NCBI GenBank assembly: GCA_021613535.1 | Contig: CP075492.1 | Location: 6,262,001-6,326,000 of the forward strand | Origin: Adineta vaga | Lineage: Eukaryota; Rotifera | DNA length: 64,000 nt | Direction of reading: 5' to 3' | Shown here: positions 48,452 to 59,972 of the stretch, in pieces | How the letters are laid out: each line of letters opens with the position of its first letter | Numbering within the stretch: position 1 is the stretch's first letter | Program-made: the position numbers and the translations under genes | Notes under the pieces: model-generated | What the model was told of the DNA's origin: nothing | Databases searched by the model: none | The model's input: only the letters and a program-made list of their open reading frames with translations

Positions 48452-50549
48452 ATGTCACTTATTTGTTCGCGTGAGTGATTAAAAAATAGTCATTTTCTTT
48501 CTCATTTTAAATTAATTTTGATAATTTAAGTTTCAAATGAAGTTCCTGAACAACCGGTTCTTTCACCTGTATCGGGTTGTATTTATGAAAAACGTTTAAT
48601 TGTTAAATATCTTCGTGAATCTCCAACGGATCCAATTACTGGACAACCATTAACCGAAGAACAATTAATCGATGTGAAAGGTATATTCTATTGAATGATC
48701 GTTCCGAATTCGTTTTATTGAATTGCATTCTAGTTACACCATTGGGCAAACCAAAACCACCATCAGCAACGAGTATTCCCGCTATACTTAAAACGTTACA
48801 AGATGAATGGGATGCTTGTATGTTACATAGTTTTACACTTAGACAACAGTTACAAACAGCTCGACAAGGTTTGTATTTTTAGTCTATAAAAGAATGATAA
48901 AATTTTTCTCTGCATGTAGAATTATCTCATGTTATGTATCAGCATGATGCTGCTTGTCGTGTTATTGCTCGTTTAAATAAGGAAGTAACAGCTGCTCGAG
49001 AAGCTTTAGCTACACTTAAACCTCAAGCTGGTATCGCACAATTCGCAACAATGGTAAGCCCTCTTATATCTCAATAGATAATTTTAATTTCATTTTTTAG
49101 AATCCAAATGAACAACCTACACATCATGGAATAACAGCTGATAATTCTCAAGCATCAACAACGACATCAGAAGGAATGACAGATGAAATAATTCAAAAAG
49201 TAACGTTAGAAATTCTCCTTATAATTTTACATTGATTCAATGTTATTTCTTCTATTAGTTACACGACAAAGCATCAGTTCTTACACAATTACGTAAACAA
49301 CGTGGTAAACGTGTGCCTGAAGGTCTTGCAACTGTGGATGAAATACGTAACTTTCGTTGTTCTGCAACACACACAGTATGTCTAAATCTCTCATGTCTTC
49401 TTTTCTAAATTACTTTTTCGCATAGGCATTGCATAGTGCAAGCAATCCAGGTATTTTAGCGCTGGATATATCTCCAAAGAATTCGAGTATTATTCTAACT
49501 GGTGGAAATGATCGTCAAGCGGTGGTATTTAATAAAGATAGTGAACAAGTTGTCGCCACATTAAAAGGTCATCAGAAGAAAGTTACGCACGTTATTCATC
49601 ATTTCGAAGAAGTAAATCGAATTGAACATACTGAAATGATTGTTTATGCATTCGTTTGTGTTTTTTTCTTATTCTAATAGGACATTGCCATCACAGGTAG
49701 TGCAGATTCAAGTATTCGTGTATGGCACATTCCATCAGCTCAATGTTTGAAAATTCTTAAAGCTCATGAAAGTCCGATCACTGGTCTTTCACTTCATCCG
49801 ACTGGTGATTATGTTTTATCGAGTGCAAGTGATACTCATTGGGCTTTATCTGATTTACGTACCGGAAAATTAATTACAAAAACAAGAGATACTACTACAC
49901 AAAGCGGTATGTTAAATAATCATTTTGTTTATTGTATAAAAGAGATATTTATATGGTAAAATAAAATAGGATTAACATGTGCACAATTTCATCCTGATGG
50001 TATTATATTTGGTGTTGGAACACAAGAAAGTGTTATTAAAATTTGGGACTTGAAAGAATGTAATAATGTTGCAGATTTTCCCGGTCATGCTGGAAGTATT
50101 AATACTATTGCATTCTCTGAGAATGGTAATTTCATTTTATTTAAAGAAAACATAGTTGTTATTTGTTTTTTTTTCATAGGTTATTATTTGGCAACTGCCG
50201 CAGAAGATGCTTCAATTAAATTATGGGATTTACGAAAATTGAAAAATTTCAAAACTATTACACTTGACGATCATTATGAAGTACGTGATCTTGTTTTTGA
50301 TCAAAGTGGAATGTATCTTGGTGTTGCTGGTACTGACATTCGGTGAGTACATTACTCAATCTCTTTCTATTCCGTCTCATTTTCTATCTTTGTAGAGTCT
50401 ATCAATCAAAACAATGGGATTTACTAAAAGTCTTCAATGATCATACAGCTTTAGCTACTGGTATTCGATTTGGTACAGATGCAAATTTTCTTGCCAGTGC
50501 AAGTATTGATCGTTCACTTAAATTCTATCAACAATTATCTCAAGAATAA
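48452..50549 (+). CDS. PRPF19: Pre-mRNA-processing factor 19 (U-box E3 ligase of the spliceosome)
   Basis: Core of the Prp19/NTC complex, which activates the spliceosome and acts as a U-box ubiquitin ligase. Eleven exons (48452-48470, 48531-48680, 48734-48868, 48920-49053, 49101-49199, 49259-49375, 49426-49611, 49681-49906, 49970-50125, 50180-50342, 50396-50549) give 512 residues, close to animal orthologues. The first exon is only 19 nt (MSLICS). U-box: [20 protein letters not shown]...DPITGQPL. Next is [21 protein letters not shown], then the coiled coil [19 protein letters not shown]. Seven C-terminal WD40 repeats follow ([25 protein letters not shown]). Strong family conservation makes this a good anchor for checking splice rules in this genome. 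Confidence 0.97.
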
Positions 50550-51530
50550 TTGTTTTTTTCTACACACGAAAATTTGACGATGATCTAGAAGAAATTTCTT
50601 TATTTGTTGTTGTTGTTGCTGTTGTTTTTTTTCTGTATTCATTCGTAACAAAAAAAACCTAGAATCAAAGTTTGTGAATGGTTAAATAAACGGTTAAAAT
50701 ATACATATAGAATGCTATCAGCAAGTTGAATAAGACTATCAATAACAAAGCTGTCAACATTGTATCTTTAACAGAACTAATAAAACTGATCGTTGTCTTT
50801 TAGTGATAATTTCTTCTGACATTATTCGTATGTTGGTTATTCATCAATTGATTCTTTGTCACTTAGCGAATCATAATTGTTAAACATTGACAATAGCGAT
50901 ATATGCTCGTGAGATTATCGAGTAGACTGGGTTTGTATATATTACACTTAGATTTGTCAGTTTGTTGCATAAAACTACTGTGTTGCCGTATTCTGGTGTA
51001 TACTTACTGAGGCGAATTAATATTTCCAGTTCAGTGATGTGTTTACGAGAAAGGAAATTATTGCATAGACCGTATTTTTCCTTCCTCGATGTAAAGATTT
51101 AAATTAGAATCATTAAGAAAAAAAAGGTCCACTTTGTTTTATTTTTATTCGATTATTTCACGTAATGATTTTTCTTTTTCTTAACAGAGAGAAAAAAAGA
51201 AATTACTATGATAATTAGCTATTGTTGTAATGCTTACACAATATACTAAGTTCTGTTTCTATAAGATTCTCTCGAGATATAGACTCTGGCGAAGATGTAA
51301 TGATGATTTAAGAGAATATTCCTCTAGGATAAAAGGAAAACTACAGTTTTTCTTTTCTTATTTTTCTTTTTCTATTTATTTCTATGCTTTCGTCATCAAT
51401 ATTTTCTAGAGCAATTCCGAACAAAAAAAAATTACGTGTATACGCAAGATTTTCTTTTTTTTTCTTTTCTCAATACTCAGTCACAAACGATCGCATATAT
51501 ACACTCCATATTGCAACATTATTTCACAAA
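50550..51530. other. Intergenic
   Basis: About 980 bases. AT-rich; Prp19 3'UTR and promoter of the CD225 gene. No gene recognised. Confidence 0.5.
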
Positions 51531-51946
51531 ATGTTTGCCTCTCGAGCAGTATCAACAAGTCATGCTGGTCACCGATGTGCATCATCAGCAAAATTCATCA
51601 CCGTACGGCGAGCAACTGAAGGTAAGAAATGAATCGATTTTGAAATCTAATCTTTCTTGTTTTTGAGATAGATCAACAGCATATACCTGATGTGGAAGAT
51701 GAACCACATCCGAAACGAAGTTTTGCTTGTGCTTTAGTATCGACATTATTTTGTCCAATATTAGGTATTTTTGCTCTATTTTATGCTATCCGTGCATTAC
51801 GAGCTCATCATCAAGGTTATTATGCTGAAGCGGTAACATTTAATAAACAAGCTACTCGATGGTCGTTGATAACTTTTATTATTGGTTTAACGATTGGTTC
51901 CATAATTGGCTTCATTTTCTTTGTGAAAACTGTTTTATTTATATAA
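51531..51946 (+). CDS. CD225/dispanin-family two-helix membrane protein
   Basis: Two exons (51531-51621, 51672-51946) give 121 residues. The frame across the splice (ATE|DQQHIPDVEDE) selects the start MFASRAVST; another in-frame-looking start nearby (MLVTD) does not join. The N-terminal part is polar. The CD225-type core runs SFACALVSTLFCPILGIFALFYAI (re-entrant/first helix), a polar loop (RALRAHHQGYYAEAVTFNKQATRWS), then TFIIGLTIGSIIGFIFFV. Family members (IFITM, PRRT, SynDIG types) sit in endosomal or synaptic membranes and affect fusion or receptor clustering. Which subfamily this belongs to is unclear. Confidence 0.82.
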
Positions 51947-52431
51947 ATTTTTCGTCTACTCTTTGTGAACTTTAGTAACAATCAATATGAAATGATTTTG
52001 AAGAAGTCGAAAAAAGTTCGTCGAGAGCTAAGACAATTACTTCTATATTTCGTTGTTATTTTTTATTTCTTCGATATCACTATGTACAAATGTATTTAAT
52101 AAACAATAATATTTATTAGACATAATCAATAAAATATTCGTCGAAAGAGAAAAGAAAATTCTAGTCAAATGACATTAATCATGAGTAATGAAATTACAAT
52201 TACGTATTGGATTTCATCTATATCAATCTTCATTTTGAGAAGAACAAGAACAATTCTAATAAATGTCAATGAATGGACGTAGAAATCGTTTGTTATCTGT
52301 TGTTTTTCGTCATGCTTATTGCAAAGTTTGATAAAACGAAAAAATAATCAAAATAAATAAGTGACATTTATATAAAATTTCATATAAAACCTCGAATTTT
52401 AAAGATCAAATATTCATAAATCTCATGAAAA
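51947..52431. other. Intergenic
   Basis: About 485 bases, AT-rich, with AATAAA-like signals near 52097 and 52126. No other feature. Confidence 0.5.
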
Positions 52432-53278
52432 ATGTTATCTCTCATCTTGTTTCTCTTGATCACTGTTGTAAATTCGCAATATCTTTGGCCTTCGGGTTCA
52501 CAAAATTATCCATCATGGAATAACGGAATGCAACCGAGTAAATAGATACGAATTCTTCTACATTGATATGAATCATTTTTCTTTTTCGATTTTCTAGATC
52601 GAGCCGTTGTTCGAGGATATCTTTTGAGTGATGATCCAGCTGTATTACCATATGGATCACAAATAGTTGTTTCAATTAAAGACGTTTCTCTTCAAGATGT
52701 AGCAGCAGCTGGTCCATTGAATTCATTTGTTTTACATGGGTCCTATCGGTTTCCTATTACTTTTCAAATACCATATTCTATTGCACAAATTCAACAAGAT
52801 CCAAATGGTTATCGACAATATGCACTTCAAGCTCGAATCGAAAGAAACGGTCAATTACTTTATATCAATGATCAACATATTCCAATTCAACTAAATCCTG
52901 TTCCAATCAATCCTATTAATATTCCGATGAAAAAAGTTGGAACATCGATTTATCCGGGTAAATCTCGATTGATTTGATTTTCATCTTTTATATTTATATT
53001 CGCGTATAGGAGGAGTCATTAATCCTGTTTATTCAACAGTAACACCAGCAATAAGTGGAATATATATTTGTCAATTACGACCAGATCCAGGTGTTTGCTA
53101 TGGAAGTTTTGAAAAATATTATTTCAATACACAAGTACGAGCATGTCAAACTTTTACATATGGTGGCTGCGGTGGCAATCAAAATCGTTTTTCATCTCGA
53201 GATGAATGTGAACGTGCATGTTTTACATATCGACGACGACTCATTAATAGCAATTCTAAACAAGCCGCGATTGGCTAA
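52432..53278 (+). CDS. Secreted fusion of a YbaY/YscW-like domain and a Kunitz inhibitor domain
   Basis: Three exons (52432-52537, 52598-52957, 53010-53278) give 244 residues. Signal peptide MLSLILFLLITVVNSQ. Residues about 37-140 (RGYLLSDDPAVLPYGSQIVV, SIKDVSLQDVAAAG, FPITFQIPYSIAQI, ALQARIERNGQLLYIND) match the pattern of the YbaY/YscW beta-sandwich, a domain best known from bacterial lipoproteins. A Pro/Ile/Asn linker follows. Residues about 178-230 are a Kunitz (BPTI) domain with all six Cys (CQLRPDPGVC...FTYGGCGGNQNRF...CERAC). The P1 position after the second Cys is Tyr (GVCYGSF), which predicts chymotrypsin-like rather than trypsin-like targets. Cysteine spacing is normal. Function of the fusion is unknown. 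Confidence 0.85.
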
Positions 53279-53602
53279 TCATATTCATTCTTTTCTATCG
53301 GTGTGAATAACTTCTTTTTTATTTTTTACTAAGAATATGAATGAAATTCAGAGAGAGAAAGAAAACTCTTTGATTATTGCGCAGTTTGAATGAAATAAAC
53401 AGATTGCTTTCATAATCAAAATAGAAAGACATCTATGACTTCGCCGAGCTTTTCTAGTGCTTTTCAGGACAAATCAAAGAAAAAAAAACCTTTTAAATAT
53501 TGTTTAATATTACAACTGACTTTACCCATCTTGATTGGACAAACAATGACTCATCAATCATTCATATGCACGCAATATCATTTTATCACATAAATATACT
53601 TC
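53279..53602. other. Intergenic
   Basis: About 320 bases. AT-rich, nothing recognised. Confidence 0.5.
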
Positions 53603-54484
53603 ATGACATCGAAATTCATCTCTGTTCTTGGAATACGTGTTCATTATAATCTTGCTATTCCAACAAATGAAAATTTATCTGAACAAACTGGTACTATACT
53701 TTTGATTCATGGTTTTCTTTGTAGTACATTTACGTGGCAGAAATGTTTACAACCATTAGCTGATAGAACGGGTTATCGTGTCATTGCATATGATCGTTTA
53801 GGATTTGGTTATACCGAACGAATTCTCGATGGTGAACGTTATACTCGTAAACAAGAAGAATTACTTGCATTTGAATTGCTCAATCAATTGAATTTCTTAG
53901 AGAATATTCATTTAATTTCAAGTTCATCTGGTGCTGTTATTGCCTTTGATATGGCGAGAAGTCGATCTGATTTAATTCGATCAATTGTCTTTGTAGCACC
54001 GTATGGTCTTATTAATGTTTCACATTCCGTTGGATCAATAAGTCGATTTCTTCTTGGTACAAAACCAATTCAATATTTACTTAAATTTGGATTAGAACAT
54101 TATCTTCCATTTAAAAAAGCTTATTATAATGAAGATCTTGCTAAAGATGAAACTATTCGTGAAGGTTATCTTAAACCTATTCATGATGATCCACTTTTTC
54201 TTCAAAGTTTTGTTCTTTTTACACAATATCATGATCAAACATCATCATCGACTGAAACACAATGGACTCAACTTAATAATGAACAGAAAATTTTGATTAT
54301 TATTGGTGAACAAGATAAAATAGTAGCAAAAGAAAATACAAATGAATTTTATCATATGTTAAAACAATGTCGTAATTCTGAAAGCCAAATTGAATATGTT
54401 ACAATTCCTCATTGTGGTCATGTACCACAAGAAGAACGAGCAGATGAATTAATCATGAGAATTTGTCAATTTTTAAAATCTTAA
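53603..54484 (+). CDS. Alpha/beta-hydrolase fold protein
   Basis: Single exon, 293 residues. The oxyanion/HG region is ILLIHGFLCSTFTW and YDRLGFGYTER is typical of the fold. The nucleophile elbow reads SSSSG (residues 106-110) where GxSxG is usual, so Ser108 is the expected nucleophile with a Ser in place of the first Gly. The acid is Asp in IIGEQDKIV and the base is His in PHCGHVPQEE. Together these form a complete catalytic triad. Substrate unknown; epoxide hydrolase, lipase and C-C hydrolase relatives all share this pattern. No signal peptide, so cytosolic. Its stop codon overlaps the stop of the convergent gene on the other strand. Confidence 0.88.
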   Translation: MTSKFISVLGIRVHYNLAIPTNENLSEQTGTILLIHGFLCSTFTWQKCLQPLADRTGYRVIAYDRLGFGYTERILDGERYTRKQEELLAFELLNQLNFLENIHLISSSSGAVIAFDMARSRSDLIRSIVFVAPYGLINVSHSVGSISRFLLGTKPIQYLLKFGLEHYLPFKKAYYNEDLAKDETIREGYLKPIHDDPLFLQSFVLFTQYHDQTSSSTETQWTQLNNEQKILIIIGEQDKIVAKENTNEFYHMLKQCRNSESQIEYVTIPHCGHVPQEERADELIMRICQFLKS

Positions 54485-55828
54485 TCTACACCTTGTGCTA
54501 ATAAAATCGTTTCTTTTTCTAATGGACTATAAAATGCTTCGTATAAATGTGAATACATAACTAGAAAATATCAATTTCTTTACAAAAAAAAATAAAGATT
54601 ATTAGAAATATATACTTAGATCTCCACGATTTAATTCAATTGAATCAATAATTTCACATCGATTTTCACATGGATATTTTGGTCGAAGTTCAATTTGACT
54701 TGAACCTTGAATTTGTGCTAACCATATCCAATTTTCTCCCAAAGGAATCTGAATAATACTAACTATTTCAAGCAAAACATGAATCATCATTTCAATTTAC
54801 TTTATGTGATCGTTCTTTTCCTTTATGTAAACCAAAGGATACAAAAAACCAATTGCCCATTAAAGTTTGAGCAACAGATGGTGGTAGAAAATAAGGTTTT
54901 GAATAATAGGATCGAAGAACTTTCAATGTTTCTCGTTTACAATTATTCCTACAACCGAAAAATATCTTCGAATCAATCGAGATTTACTTTACTTCATTTA
55001 CCATTGAGCTACAAATGGACGGCGCGTTCCAGATATATAATCATTAAACAATCGATCAACACCACCGGGTTGATTATATTGACGAATATTTGATTCAAAA
55101 CGACAGAGATCATGTACAGCAAGTATAGGATCTTCAATATAAAGCTAAACAAAATCATTAAAGATTGATTTCAAAATCAAAAGATACCAACTTGAAATAA
55201 CTTTTTAATTGTAAATTTCTTCATTGCTGGCCATGATTGTGTGGCATCATCGACAATCACAGGTAAATGATTGAGATAAATATTTTTCGTAAAATTAAAA
55301 AATGTTATATTAGATTCTCGTATAACTTCCGTTGTATTGATACATTTCTAAACAAAAGAATAAGACAACGATAATCAATCGATCGATGAAAATATCATCT
55401 TTGATTTACATCGCATTCTGATAATTCTAACGAATTATTATAATATGGATTGTTAACAAAACATGGACTAGTATAGATTGTTGTCCAGTTCCATAAAGGT
55501 AAAATCTAAAAGATGAAAACTTCTTATCATATTTCTTCATTCAATGTCGTCTTACTTTGATTAATATTAATCGTATAAATGATAAGAATAGAAAATAGAT
55601 ATTATAAATGAATTCATCGGATGAATATATCCAACATATTGAAAGACTTATGAATAGAAGTAAACAAATAATAAACCATTTTTGTTTGAAAAAATGCTTT
55701 TTCTCTTTTAATTCATTGAAAAATTTCGTGGAAAATGATGCATTGGCTTCTTTTTCGATTAATTCAAGTAATTCTCCAATTTGTTCATTGATATTCTTTA
55801 GAATATCCTCCTGATTTTCTTTTGTCAT
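54481..55828 (-). CDS. Membrane-anchored cupin/JmjC-like protein
   Basis: Seven exons (55828-55556, 55505-55410, 55347-55192, 55144-55002, 54948-54833, 54762-54616, 54560-54481) give 336 residues. A polar helical N-terminus (ENQEDILKNINEQIGELLELI) is followed by one hydrophobic helix (FIICLLLFISLSICWIY). The luminal part has several sequons and YLNHLPVIVDDATQSWPAMKKF, a motif of the Cupin_8/JmjC-like fold, then QIPLGENWIWLAQIQGSSQIEL and RPKYPCENRCEIIDSIELNRGDL. I see no clear HxD iron ligands, so catalysis is doubtful. The junction between exons 5 and 6 is the least certain (a 70-nt intron gives closure of frame). The stop TAA shares TTAA with the convergent hydrolase gene. Confidence 0.62.
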
Positions 55829-56002
55829 AGAAAACTAAAACAAAACATATCAATTTCGAAACTTTAACAAGAACAGAACAGAAAAGAAACAAAAAACCAA
55901 AACGTTGGAACTTTTATTGCTATTTTTTTTCAATGCATATATGTTTGTGCAAAAACGAACATACAAAACAGTAATATCAATGAAAATCTCTCTAGAATCG
56001 AA

Positions 56003-56519
56003 TTAGATGTCCATGGTAAATTGATCATCACCATCTAAAATAGAATTCAATTGTAACTTCATACGAGTAGTTGAATGGTGTTTTCAAATACCTTTTTTAG
56101 CCAACGGTGATTTTTGTTGTTCGGAAGAATTCGATGCTTCTTTTTGATCAATTGAATTATCACTTTTCGACGGATCAGGAATTAATGTTACTAAAGAAAT
56201 GGAAATCAGTATTTTGAATATGAAATCAAAAAGTTAATCGAACTAACCTTCTGGAATGTATGGTAATTTTGATGGCGGCGAACGTGTCATTGGTGATTCA
56301 CGACGAGAGAGAAGAAAAGCTCGATCATAATAAATACGAGTTCCTAAAAGAAAAGAACGGGTTTTTTTTTCTCTCGAAAATTTTACAAAAGAAAGGTTCT
56401 TTACCGCCTGGTGTTGTTGAAAAGATACTACCACCGGGCGTTTCACCATAATGAAGTGGCATATCTTTCGGATCATTTATAACAAGACGACGAATGGGAA
56501 TACCTTCACTATTACTCAT
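56003..56519 (-). CDS. EIF4EBP: eIF4E-binding protein (4E-BP)
   Basis: Translational repressor controlled by TOR. Four exons (56519-56405, 56343-56248, 56190-56092, 56034-56003) give 113 residues, the family length. The eIF4E-binding motif YxxxxL-phi is YDRAFLL within [19 protein letters not shown]. Phosphorylation-type sites resemble those of animal 4E-BPs: FSTTPGG (the T37/46-like site) and ESPMTRSPP (the T70-like region). The C-terminus ends DDQFTMDI, corresponding to the TOS motif FEMDI with Glu replaced by Thr. An N-terminal RAIP motif is not obvious (the N-terminus is [13 protein letters not shown]). The last coding exon is only 32 nt. Good confidence from combined motifs. Confidence 0.94.
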
Positions 56520-56641
56520 TTTCGATAATTTCTGAAATAGAATAAAAACTTGATCAATGTATTTTTTTTTCTCATCGATATTAATATCAAAGGTTAAAGA
56601 AAAGATAATATTAGAGCAAAAGTAATCGAATGTCTGTAGAC

Positions 56642-56676
<35 letters not shown>

Positions 56677-57245
56677 TAGATAGATAAATAGAAATACATA
56701 ATCCCTGGAATAAACAACAAATGAGTCGATGTGTATTTATGTAGCAGCAGTATCCATCGATTTTTTTTCTCGTTAGATACTATTGGTCGATAAATTGATT
56801 CCAATAAAAAATTCTTTTCTAGAGTCCGCTCTGTATCTGATATTGACTATAGTAGAAATAGGATAAGATTGAAAATATAAACTCGATTAACCATTGGAGA
56901 AAAATCAATCTGTTTTTCATGTAGGTTTCTTTACTAATTAACGATGCACTTTAGAAATACTCGTTCTCGCTGATCGTATGTAAAGTACAGGTGGATATTA
57001 AAGCACAATCAAACAATATTCTTATATGTCTTCATTTGAATAAATCGCGTAAAGATTTATTCCGAGAAAAATGTCTGTTATAGGAAGAAAGATCAACTAT
57101 ATCTTCATTAGTATAATTAAATTAAACGATATGTTCTTTTTCTTTTTAATTGGATTAAAACAGTTATTATTAAAATAGATATATACATATGAAAGGCGTT
57201 TTTTTGTCTATTTCGATCATTTTTCAACGAAAATAACAATGATTT
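56520..57245. other. 4E-BP 5' region and intergenic
   Basis: About 725 bases. It contains a compound microsatellite, TA then GA then GATA, at about 56642-56692. No gene seen. Confidence 0.55.
56642..56692. repeat. Compound (TA)n(GA)n(GATA)n microsatellite
   Basis: Adjacent simple-repeat runs upstream of the 4E-BP start on its coding strand. Confidence 0.9.
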
Positions 57246-58887
57246 TTAACATCGATCCATTCGTCGTTGTAATCGAATTGGTAGTTCTTTTGGTGCAATT
57301 GTTACAAGTTCAACAAGTTCTAAATGTTCATTTGCTGTTGTTGACGGTTTTATGGTATAATTTTGTAGAAGACCTATAATAGCTATTTTGATTTCTGCAA
57401 GTGCAAATCTCATTCCAACACAATTTCGTGGTCCAGCACCAAATGCTACCCATGCTAATGGATGTCGTTTCGTTGCAAATCTTTCTGGATGAAAAATTTT
57501 TGTATCCATCGGTCCCCATAGATCATTGTCATAATGTAAATTGTACATATCCAGAGTAATTTTTGTTCCAGCAGCAATACAACCTAATCCGGGTAGATAG
57601 ATTTCTTCTGAACATTGTCGATTGATGATTATTGGTGTTACTGGATACATACGTAAGGTTTCTCGAATAAACCAATCTAGATATTCCATTTTATTTAAAA
57701 GTTCATAGGTAAGAATTGTATCTTTTGTTATGAATGAATCAATATGATCTTGTAGTTTCTTTTGTTCTTCCGGATGTGTAACTAGAACATGTGTAACATA
57801 AGAAAGAGCTGTACTAGCTGTTTCATAACCGGCAATCATAAATAAATAGATATTTTGTTTGACTTCATTTATTGTTAATGTACGTTGATCATGATTGGTC
57901 TAAATCAGAAGAAAAATGAATTAAATAATCAAATAAAATTCAAATCTGACTTACATTATTCATTTGATTGATTTGTTTTTCAGCTGCATCAAGCATTAAT
58001 CGTAATAAATTGAATTCATCGGTATCATCAGATGGTTTCTCAATGAATTGTTCAACATTCTGTTTTAACCATTCACTCGGATCATCAGCAATGAGTTGTT
58101 CTCCCATTGGTAGATATTCACGTAATTTTAATTTTATATTATTAAACCAATGATGGATGAATAACCAACACGGTTGTAATTCTGGTATGAATATTCCTAA
58201 CAAAGTTGTTAGATAGGTACTATTTTCTCTGGCAAAAACTTGTTGTGAACGAAGTAGATATGGATTATTCGGATTACTTTGAATATCTGTTTTAATACCA
58301 AAACAACATCTCCAGATAAGATCCATTGTTAAAGATTTGTATAGTTTCGATACATCAAAACCGGATGGTTCTTTTTGAATACAATCTTCTAATTTCATCA
58401 TGAGATTTGAGATACAATCCGTTATCATTGGAATCATTCGTTTGATTTTCAATGGTGAAAATGTTGGATTAATAATACTTCGTTGTCGACGCCATTCATT
58501 TCCAGTTGCACTAAACAAATGTACACCGTTCCTCGTTGAACGATCTTCTAATGGAAATTGTCGACGAGAGTGAAATTTAGAAAAATGTTTCAGAAAAATC
58601 TTATCTAATATATCAGGATCCGATACAACTAGAACCGGTGTATGTCCTTCAAAATAACCGTAGATACGACCAAATTGTTTGGTCCAATTCTGAATTGATA
58701 TTGAAATACGTTTTGTCATAGCAAAATCAGCAACATTTCCCAGAAAAAATGTTGGGGGTGGTCCATCAATACCCAAACGTTTGAAAAAGAAATAGCATCG
58801 ATAGATATGAACCAAATAGATCATTACAATAATTGAGACCAAACACAGTGTCAGCAACATGAGTACGTTCGATTTGGACTTCTTCAC
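57246..58887 (-). CDS. Cytochrome P450 (CYP3-clan-like)
   Basis: Haem monooxygenase of the endoplasmic reticulum. Two exons (58887-57955, 57899-57246) give 528 residues. The N-terminal anchor helix is VLMLLTLCLVSIIVMIYLV, followed by the Pro-rich hinge GIDGPPPTFFLGN. The C-helix region has NEWRRQRSIINPTFSP. The I-helix is MIAGYETASTALSY, and the usual AGxxT is kept. The K-helix ExxR is ETLRMYP, the PERF region is FHPERF, and the haem loop is FGAGPRNCVGMRFA with the axial Cys. The sequence style matches CYP3/thromboxane-synthase-like animal P450s. Substrate unknown; xenobiotic or lipid metabolism is likely. Confidence 0.94.
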
Positions 58888-59972
58888 AAAAATAATGTAT
58901 GTAGTTGTTTGTTTTTCTGAGACTTCTTATACAGCAATAGTGTCTGGTCAAAGGCACGAAAAAAAATATCGTATCTAATATACTTTTTGATAATTGAGTC
59001 TGTGCAGCTGACTCGAAAATTTCACAAAAGAAATGACGACGATTGAAATAAATGTCGTTCTGTCTCGTCTAGTAAAAGTACTGGGTTTTTATACGAAAAT
59101 AACGAATTTATTTTTCTATGACCTCTTCTTTCCAATATACAGTAAAAAAATCATATCCAACAATTTTTTCGTCTGACTTGTTCTTTTTTTTTGTTGTTCT
59201 GTTTGTCCTCACATGATAGTTGTAAAGCAAATACATTGTACAATGGGAAAAAATCCAGAAATCAAAAGGTTTGCTTTTCAGGTGTACTTCCGTCCACGTC
59301 ATGTATTGGCACAATCACAAGACAAGTATATATCGTCATCACATGATTCAATATTTCATCTAATTTGTTAATAATTGATGTAATTATGAAGTCACTTCCG
59401 TTTTCTTTTTGTATTACGAATGACAGAATGTATTGAAAAATAAATGATTAATTTTTATATATGAGTTTTATTCTTTTATCGGCCTTCTAGTTAGATTAAA
59501 TAAAGCTCATTTCATTGAATACATCATGGTATATCCGTTTAGAAAAGGATGAAAATATAATTGAATTTTTAAAGTAATGATATTAATAATAGTCAAATGA
59601 CAATAGGAAATATGGTATTGCCATTGAAAACATGTGTCATATTTTATTTTGTTGGCAGCATATGCAAATTTTTTTCACCGAAAAAAAAGTAATTCTAAGT
59701 ATGTACAGGTCATGAAACCATACGCGATTTTGTCCGCACTTTGATCTTATTAATCATTCAAATAATCACATCGTGATTCTTATCTGCAATCTATATATGC
59801 ACCTTTAAATTTTCTTTTTGCGTCTATCGATTTTTATAACTCACTGCAATCGTCTGAGTACCTGAATATTTGGATTTATTAAGAAGTTTAGTTAACGTAT
59901 ATAAGTCATAGAAAATAAAAAAGAAAATATGTATGTAATCATCTTTCTTCGACGAAAGAGAGAAAAAAAGAA
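58888..59972. other. Intergenic
   Basis: About 1.1 kb. P450 promoter and 3' side of the RASL10 gene. AT-rich, with no gene recognised. Confidence 0.5.

Noticed and set aside
51436-51666. Alternative start MLVTD for the CD225 protein.
   Set aside because: Its frame does not join exon 2; the MFASR frame does (one base left before GAT).
53055-53306. 83-codon plus-strand frame over the Kunitz exon.
   Set aside because: Out of frame with the Kunitz cysteines, which read correctly in the spliced frame.
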